A stretch of 64,000 bases of DNA, taken from the NCBI RefSeq assembly GCF_024586455.1, contig NC_065919.1, forward strand, positions 28,372,839-28,436,838, in the 5' to 3' direction. Both the position numbers and the translations under genes were made by a program. Origin of the DNA: Bactrocera neohumeralis (lineage: Eukaryota; Arthropoda; Insecta; Diptera; Tephritidae). Of the stretch, positions 13,701 through 22,700 are shown in pieces. How positions within the stretch are numbered: position 1 is the stretch's first letter; the number at the start of each line of letters is the position of its first letter. Under the pieces are notes generated by a model, which saw only the letters and a list, made by a program, of their open reading frames with translations, was not told the DNA's origin and did not search any database.

Positions 13701-16700
13701 TTAAAAATGAGGCAACTCTTTTTTAATAGTATTTTATACTGCATAAACTCTTTTAACCTTTTGCTATAAATTTACAATTTCGTTTATCAAACTAATTATA
13801 TAACAATATTTATAAAGATTAACTAGGTGGCAACCTCTTTTAAAATAGATTTTCAGTATTTATTTCATTTAAAATTCTGCAACTTGTAGTTTTAAGTTGT
13901 TTTTGAAATATTTTCGTCAGAATTTTTCGGAACAGGTGGCAACATTCTGTTTTTTTATATTTTTTTATATAAGAATTACAAAAAAACAAAGCAAGAATGT
14001 ATTAAAATAGTTTAAATTTCTGATGACACTCAACATTTCTGTAGTCTGTACATGCCCTGGCAACTCTTTTCAAAAATTTCAATTTGTTTATTATTTTCGT
14101 ATTTGCAATTGAATATGCCTGTGCTCAATGAACTTCACCGATTTTACAGAAATATCACTTAAACAATAATAAGTTGTTTATGTGAACACGTAAGCATGCG
14201 TAAAGCACTTAGTCTTTTGCAGGAACTTAATTGATTGCAAACTGACACGCGCTACTTAACCGATTAAGGCCCATAACTTTGTACCTTTAACACACATGCA
14301 GGCCTGTGCACACACATGCAAACAGCTATCGCCGTAAATAATATATAATGTCATTAATTAAGCTCATATGCATTTAAGTATTTACTTAACGACATAACGG
14401 TAGCATATGCTATTTGTATTTCAATTATAATGCATGATTTATTTATGCACACACTCGCACACAACGGCAACTATTATCGGCGACATTATTCATATAATGC
14501 ATATATGCAGAAGTGTGTGTGTGTGAGTGTTTATAAGCGCTAACAATTCCACCCACTTATTGGCAATCCTCAAGGCTCAGGCACAGTTATTTGACCACTA
14601 TTTGAATACATGTAGTTAATATTAGGGTGACCACGCTTTACCAAGTTATTGGTCCGATAGTGGCAGTTCCGACAAATGAGCAGCTTCTTACGTAAAAAAT
14701 TACCTATTCGAAATTTTTAATCGATATCTCAAAAATTGTAGGACGGTTTGAAAAAATAGACGGACAAACGGGCCGACGGAAGAGCGGACATGGCTAAATC
14801 AATTCAATTACATATAAGTTTTATAGTGTTTAAGGCCCTTAATTCTGCGTGTGACAAACTTTGTAGCAGCTCTAATATACCCTGTTCTAGGTATATGTAA
14901 AACTAAGAACACCCTAATGTACTCACGTATATATGAACTTATATTTCCGTATATACTTAAGTATGTGCCTATGTGTTCGCTGGCTCCAGCAAGTCGCTAA
15001 TCTTGGCAATTTGTTTTCAATCGCACTTTTCCAAAATATTTTCCTTTGATTCTCACGTTTTGCTTTCTCCTTTTGTCGCTCTCTTGTACCCTCTTTCGTA
15101 ACAATATGAATTGCACAAATTTCCAATTCCATTTCACAGATTAGTTGCAGCAATTGGTGACACTTATGGCGGCGCTTTGTTGTTGCACATGTTGACATCC
15201 ACCATTATGCTGACGTTGTTGGCATATCAGGCCACCAAAATCACCGGCGTGAATGTGTACGCTTTCACAACCATCGGCTACTTGGGCTATGCCTTGGCGC
15301 AGGTATTTCACTTCTGCATATTTGGCAACCGGCTCATTGAGGAGGTGAGTATGGGGGAGGGCAAAATTATAAGGGATTACAAATGAAAAATATATCACTA
15401 GAAGTTCTAATAAATCATAGGCATTAAGCAAATATACAGTTATGTTCCACAAATTATGTGCAGTTAAACTTATGCGTTTGTTGTGCTGCCTGTAATTTAG
15501 CCAGTACCGTTATAAGAGAGGCTATCGATAAGTTTATATTTCTAACCGATTATGAAGTATTGAATTTTAAAGTCTTCATCAAGTTTCGTTGAAGTATATC
15601 CAATAGTTTATAAGATCCACACATCACACACATAAAAATACTCGCCTACCTTTCAGGAATTCGAAAACGGACTTATGCTTTTAACCTCAGCAACCCACGA
15701 TGTGAATTATTTTTTACCTAAGTAATCATATTCAGTATTCCAGTATACTTTTGTCTATTTTCCAAGCAAAATTTTAAGGCACTTTTTGGGCAAGGGTTTC
15801 TTCGTAACAGAAAACTGATGAGATTGAAAATTTTATCATAAAATGAAAAACAGGCTTAATTTAGTCCGCCCACTAATTGGATATATCTGTATGTTTACAG
15901 TTATAATACTGGACATACATATTACATATTAGCACAGTATGCTTCATGTGCTCATGTTGAGTTCCTCGGTCAATAGTTTTACCCGCTCAACACATGCCAA
16001 TAGATATCACGGAACCATGTGCTTTCAGGTTGGGGTTAAATCTATAGATAGCGAAGTAGTGCCTAAATGGATCTCAAATTTAAAGAAGAAACCCGACCTC
16101 TTAGTACACGAACAGATTGATGTTTGAATACCGATCCCATTATGAAATTATACTTTAAGTTAATGTATGGGTTCAGCAGCTGAGCCCATATTTGTATTTC
16201 TACCCCACTTTCGTTTTTGATGAATTCTTTAATGTTAGTCCATGTTAGGTCCACGTTCGTACAAATATTGTTCTGATAATTTAAGTTAAATAAATTACTC
16301 TTCTCTATGCAATTTTAATATCGAACTCTCCGATGAAAGATAAGATCGGCTTCAGGCCAGATAACTGTATCGCCTTGTCGAGAATGTGAGTAGATCACAC
16401 ACAAATTACACCGTTAGACACATAATTCGAAACATGAAAATTCTTAGGTGCTTCTAATGCTGTTTGAAACCCTGAAGTCAAATCTGAAAGCACAATTTTT
16501 CTATCACCCACAGATATTCTGCAACCTGCGGCTTTAGATTTTACAACACATAAAATTTCATTATATTGCATCATCTCACATTTTCATGCCATCTGTGTTT
16601 TATCCGGTTTGGACCGGTTCTGCCTGCTTGTTCGAAGTAAACAGCGTATTTTACGATCATTTGTTTTACAAAATTTATCAGTAGACTAGCGGTGTCCGAA

Positions 16701-19700
16701 TCGGTTACGTGCTCTATGTTTAGATAGCAAAACGTAAAACGGTTAAGTACTGTAATTTATCATCAGCTTTAAGACCTGTCAAACACAGTGAACAACTTCC
16801 TATTCCAAAAGCACTAGAATCTTGGAGTCTCAATGATGAACTAGAATCGACTAGTTCTTCAAGTGATCTTACAGAAACCTCAAAGTAAATGTTAACCGAT
16901 CATTTATTTGATTTACCAGGATGTTCAACAGTGCCGCATCAATTCCACAGGGTGAACTTAATGACTTAGTTCAAGATCTAAGCTTTTCAAAATCGCAGTC
17001 CGAACTTTTAGCATCCAGACTAAAAGGTTGAAACCTTCACCAAAGTGAGGTAAATATCACTTTTTACAGAAAGAAGCAGAAAAACCTCACAAATTGCTTT
17101 CTTCAAGAAGGGGATCTAGTTCATAAGTTAACCTTTTGTTTAACGCACTAGGACAGAAAAATTATCCACGTCATTGGCGCCTATTCATTGTTTCCTCTAA
17201 ACTTAGTTTAAAGGATCTATTGGTTCATAACGGTATCAAATATGCATCTGCGGCATTAGCTCATGCGGTTCATATGAAGAAATCATATGAGAATACGAGA
17301 GTTCTTTTAGAGCACATCCGTTATCATGAGTATGGTTGAGCAATATGTGGAGACCTAAAAGTAATAGCTCTTCTTCCTGGAATGCAACTGGGATACACGA
17401 AATATTGTTGCTTCCTTTGCGAATGGGACAGCCGTGCGAGAGACTGTCATTATGTACAGAAGCAGTGGCCAGCACATCAGGCACGCACTCCGGGACAAAA
17501 AAAAAGTTACTAGTGAACCTCTAGTTGATCTCAAAAAGGTATGACTACACCCTTTGCATATTATGGGTTTAGTGAAGAAAACATTTGAGGAAATGCTCAA
17601 TGAAAGTGCCTGGAGTGCCTTTAAAAGCGTTGTAAAAAATTTTCTTGGAAATGTGAAAACTGACAATTAAAAAGATCTTGTGAGTGAACTACTTACTGCC
17701 TATCAAAAAATGAGTTGCAACATGTCCCTTAATATTTACTTTCTGGACTCCCATCTGGATTTTTTCACCGAAAAATTAGGGGCCGTATGTGACGAACATG
17801 GGGAACGGTTCCACCAAAACATTTCTGCTATCGAGAAACGGTACCAAGGCAGAGGAGTGCCAGTTTGCTTGCCGATTATTGCTAGACATTGTTAAGGGAT
17901 ACTCCAAAACAAAATATCCCCGAAAAACATCGACAGTAAGATTTTAAGGTACTCTTTGGTAATAAAGTAATATAACACTAATATATCTAACGCTGTTTTT
18001 TTTTAACAAAAATCCTCAATCTGTAGCTATCTTCTGCATTTGTGGCAACTTTTACATAATAAACACTTTGTTCTGTTCATGTCACAAAAAACAAGTCGAT
18101 TTTCGTTTGCCAGTGTCATCATCGAAATGCATTCAACAAATAATTTACAGCCTACATACCTTATCAACTTCTTCTCGCCATATATATTTCAACAGCTTAG
18201 TGGGCAGTCTAAAGCCCTACTGGCAATGGAATTCTCTTTTTTTATCTAAAAAAATATAGAAACACTAAGTAAATTAACTGGGAAAAGTACACATTCTGAC
18301 ACGAATATGGCACTATTAGAATTAAATCAATTCAACTTTTAGTTAGCTCGAAACTTCAAAAGGCATATACAGTGAAACTTCGATAACTCGTATTTGCAAG
18401 GGACCACAATTTAAATACGAGTTATGGAGTTTTTCAAGTTATCAAGTTATACAACTTATAGTTTTTGGTCCAACATACAGAATATACGACTTCTTCCGTT
18501 AATTATTGTTTTTTTTTATTTATTTTTTCAATTTTACATAAAAAACAAGAAATTATTGTACATATTTAAATTTTAAAATATAAGTACATATGTTATTCAA
18601 TCAATATATGTATGTATGTATTTTGAAAAATTGTACAAAAAAATTAAGAAAAGTGTTCATTTTAAAAGAAATCCGTAATATGTTTTTGACGGACATTATT
18701 TTGGCGTATTTTATCTATGGCATTATCAATGTTTACAATGTCATTAAAAATACGTGTCTTCAACATTTGATGCCATGAAAAAAAGACGCAAATTTTCAAT
18801 TGACAGCTTTCGCAACCTTTGATGTTTTCGTCACGTACGGTTTTTTGTGAAAGAAAATATACGAGTTGTAGAGACTTTTGAGGAAAAAATACGAGTTGTA
18901 GAGGCTTTTGATCGACATTTTTAAATTTTTGTCTCAAGAAAAATACGAGTTATCAAAGGGACCGAAATACATGCATTTTTCGCAAATTTTTCTAGGGACC
19001 AAAGAAATACTATGAAATATCAAGGTTTTTCGCTTATCGAGGTTACGACTTATCGAAGTTTCACTGTATAGTACTTCTAGTTTCTAAATTATATCATTTT
19101 GAGTGAAGCAACTTTGGTTATTGTGGAGAAATTGAATAAAAAAATTTGCGTCTTGTATGAAAAAAAAAACAATTGAAGCGAAAACTTGGTTAGATCCGGA
19201 GTTTCCGGGCTCCGAGCTCAGTTTTGATCAAAAGCAACGACGAGTTGATGCTTGGAGATGTTCACGCGTAAGAAACCCGAGTTTTTGTGTCGATATGTGG
19301 CAATGGCTGATGCATGGCGCCATTATTTCACTCCGAAGTCCAATCGACAGTCATACTAGTGAACCACACACGATGAACCCACTTCAAAGCGTGAAAATAC
19401 AAAAGAGTTGCTTGTCAAGATTATGGAGTATGTATTAGGGGATGCTCTTGGAATAATTTTAATTGACTAGCTTGAAAAGGAAGGACTAACAACAACCACT
19501 ATTACATCGCGTTTGAAGGATAAAATCGCCGAAAGCAGCTGCATTTGAAGAAAAAAAAGTTATGTTTCACCAAGGCAATGCACCGTAAGTCACAAGTCAT
19601 CGAAAACGATGTCAAAAATTTATGAACCGAGCTTCAAATTGCTCCACATCCACCATATTCTCCTGATCAGCCCAGCGACTATTTCCTGATCTAAGATCCC

Positions 19701-22700
19701 AAAGGAATGCTCGTTAGGAAGAAATTTTCGTCACATGAAGATATGATCGCCGAAACTGCGGTTTATTTTGAAACCAAGGACAAATCTTTCTACAAAAATT
19801 GGATCGAAAAGTTAGAGGGCATTGTATTCAAAGTATCACCTTTGAAAAGAACTTTAATGTGTTTTACTTTTGTAGGCCAAGGATTTTTCAATTGATCTGT
19901 TACTCTGACAATCCCACTGTAATCACTAACGCTTGTGATTTATTTTGAGCATAGAATGTGGAGAAAGATGAAACTATAAATTAAATCAGTGGAAATTTCA
20001 AAGACTAAATGCCAACACCCATAAGATATTTCCTTAAAACTTAAAATGTATAAAGTAAATTCTTCTCCATATATGTATATAACTATGAGTACATATGTTG
20101 ACGCATAATTCCTTTATAAATAAAAGCAAATATGTGCCTAGGTCCGTGGTCAGATAATTGGTAAGAGAGAAGAAGGCTGTCAAAGATGAAATCACTGCTT
20201 CTGATTTCGAAATTAATAACTGACTTAATTGCGGCTTCCATATTTTATGAGATGAAATCTCAAGGCTTATTCACAACTTCACAACATTCGCAGGTTTCAC
20301 AGTTCTGGTAATTGTCAGCTTAAGCTTTAAAACAAACAAGCATACGTATATACCCAAGAATCGGAGCATGATGTGATGTGAAATTTCAGCTATGCTGGTT
20401 GTCATACCCATTCACTTACTGAATCCAGGTTAAGATATCCAAAGGAACCATTTCAGCTACCAACAAGTTTATGTCATGTGATCCTGTCTCGAAATCAAAC
20501 TACTCAGTGTCAAAATGGAGCTAGATCCGTGCAGCTAAGACACATCTGCTTGAATTGCTGGCGATCAGTGAGCTCCATAACATGGTACCTGCAACTAAGA
20601 AATCATTTCGGGGCCTCCAATATCAATGCCACAACAGTTTTGTCGATGGGCCCGCTACAAGGCATGCTTTCATCCTAGAAAACTAGCGAAGTCGGCCGAA
20701 GGTTACAGTTATGATTTTATGTTAGTTAGGATTTTACACCCTTTTGACATAATTGCATGAAGGACTTAAGTCGATCGTAAATAAATTGATTGCACTTTAT
20801 CAGTATTCAGATCAGATTGTCACAATACAATACAAATTCTGGAGAAGACCCTTAACCAGATCGATACCCATCACCGTTTTGTTGATTTCAAAGCCGCTTT
20901 CGACAGCACTGACAGGAACTGCCTATTCGACGAATGTCTAAATTTATTATTCCTGCCAAACTTATACGGTTATGCAGAATGAGGTTGAACTGATAGTTGC
21001 AGTCCAGTCTAGAAAAAGAAGCGAAAGAGCGTGCTCTTGTGGGACAAGAGAAAATACCTGGAGGCCATACACAAAGTTCCCTCACATCAGAGGAACTATC
21101 TCACTGCAGGCAGCTATAAATTTTAAAAATTTAAACACTTTGTACATATTTCTCTCAACCAGCATAAATTTCACCAAAAATCTGAGCCTGACAATCAAGC
21201 GCGGAATAATTCTTGCCATTGGAGTTACTTTGGAATGGTTAGGTAATTGTGAAGCAAATCCCTTTTGCGTCAAACAAAAATTACTCCGTATAAATCTTTC
21301 ATTATTCACGTCCTATTAAATGGCACAAAAACATGGACGATGACAAGAGAGAACTGTCACCCGCGAGATGTTTGGAGCCGTCCGCGTGAGCAATGGGTAT
21401 CGAAGAAAATGGAACTATGATCTGTAAGAGCACTACGGTGACATGGATACGTTGTATGTAGTTAAGCGCATAGAACTCCAACGAATAGGCTGGACGGCGC
21501 AATGGAACCAAGGACGCTCACGCATCTAATGTAAGGACCAGGTTAATGGGGTCTTGACTACACTTGGGATACACAACCCAGACTGACTCACGGTAGTGTC
21601 CAAGAAGAAGATTGCAATAATATACCAATCCACTCCTAATCTAACGTTTGGGGACGAGAACTAGAGTTTCGTAGAGCTGTAAAAAACGTATGCCGGAACG
21701 ACCAAGGCGCAACTGTAAGATTACAAATTCGAGATGTGTTGGCTCAAATGACTAAGATACGAGAGAGAAGTAGCGATAAGATGGCTCGAGTGGCCAGCAC
21801 TGTATGAGTTTTCAATAGTAAATATGTAACTTTTAAGTAATAACCAATCATATTTAGCAACCAGGAAAATTTCTTAGAGAAAATATAAATTTCTAAAATA
21901 AATGTATTAGAAATACTTGAAAGCTTTAAGCGCAATCGTCTGCTAAATAGGAATGCAACCTAAGTAAGTGATTTTTCAACGCCACTAAAGAGTTGAACGC
22001 ATTGGAATTCCCCATGTGGCAAGGAAAATGGAAATCACAGCCGCGCGAAAAGTTTGATAAACTAATGAAATTACGAAAACAAAAATAAGCAAAATTTTGC
22101 TAAAGTGCAACTTGCGGAAGTGATGCGGATACGTGGGCGAACAGCACTCCACAAGCAAGCAACTACGCGCGGATATGCACTCGACACACTTCCGTCGGCG
22201 TTGTTGTTTGCCTCACAGTGAGTGTTCTAACTTTTTTCCAGACACTTACAGGATTTTCACTTTTCTGCTGTTTGTTGGTGAAAAAAAATACAATGAACAA
22301 AAAAATATATGTGTATTTTAGGGAGGTACTTGGGAAATTAAATAAATTTTTATACTCTAAACAGGATATATTAAGTTTGGCATAAAGTTTGTAACACCTT
22401 AGGGTAAATATAAACATAAATGATCAGTAAAACGAGCTGAGTCAATTTAGTCATTTCCATCTGTCTATCTGTCCGTCCGTCTCCCAATATTTACGCGAAC
22501 TAGTCTCTCAGCTTTTAAGATATCGATCTGAAATACTGTCGTTTTCTTCCCAAGAAGCTGTTTATTTATCGGACCAATATAGCATATATTATATGTAGCT
22601 GCCATACAAACTGAACGATCGGAATCAAGAACTTCTATGGAAAACTTTTTCATTTGACGAGATATCTTCAAGGAATTTGGCATAGATTTCTGCCTAAGCT

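Noticed and set aside
12950..14090. The 120-bp array as a CRISPR array
   Set aside because: Eukaryotic intron, repeats highly diverged, no constant-length spacers and no cas genes.
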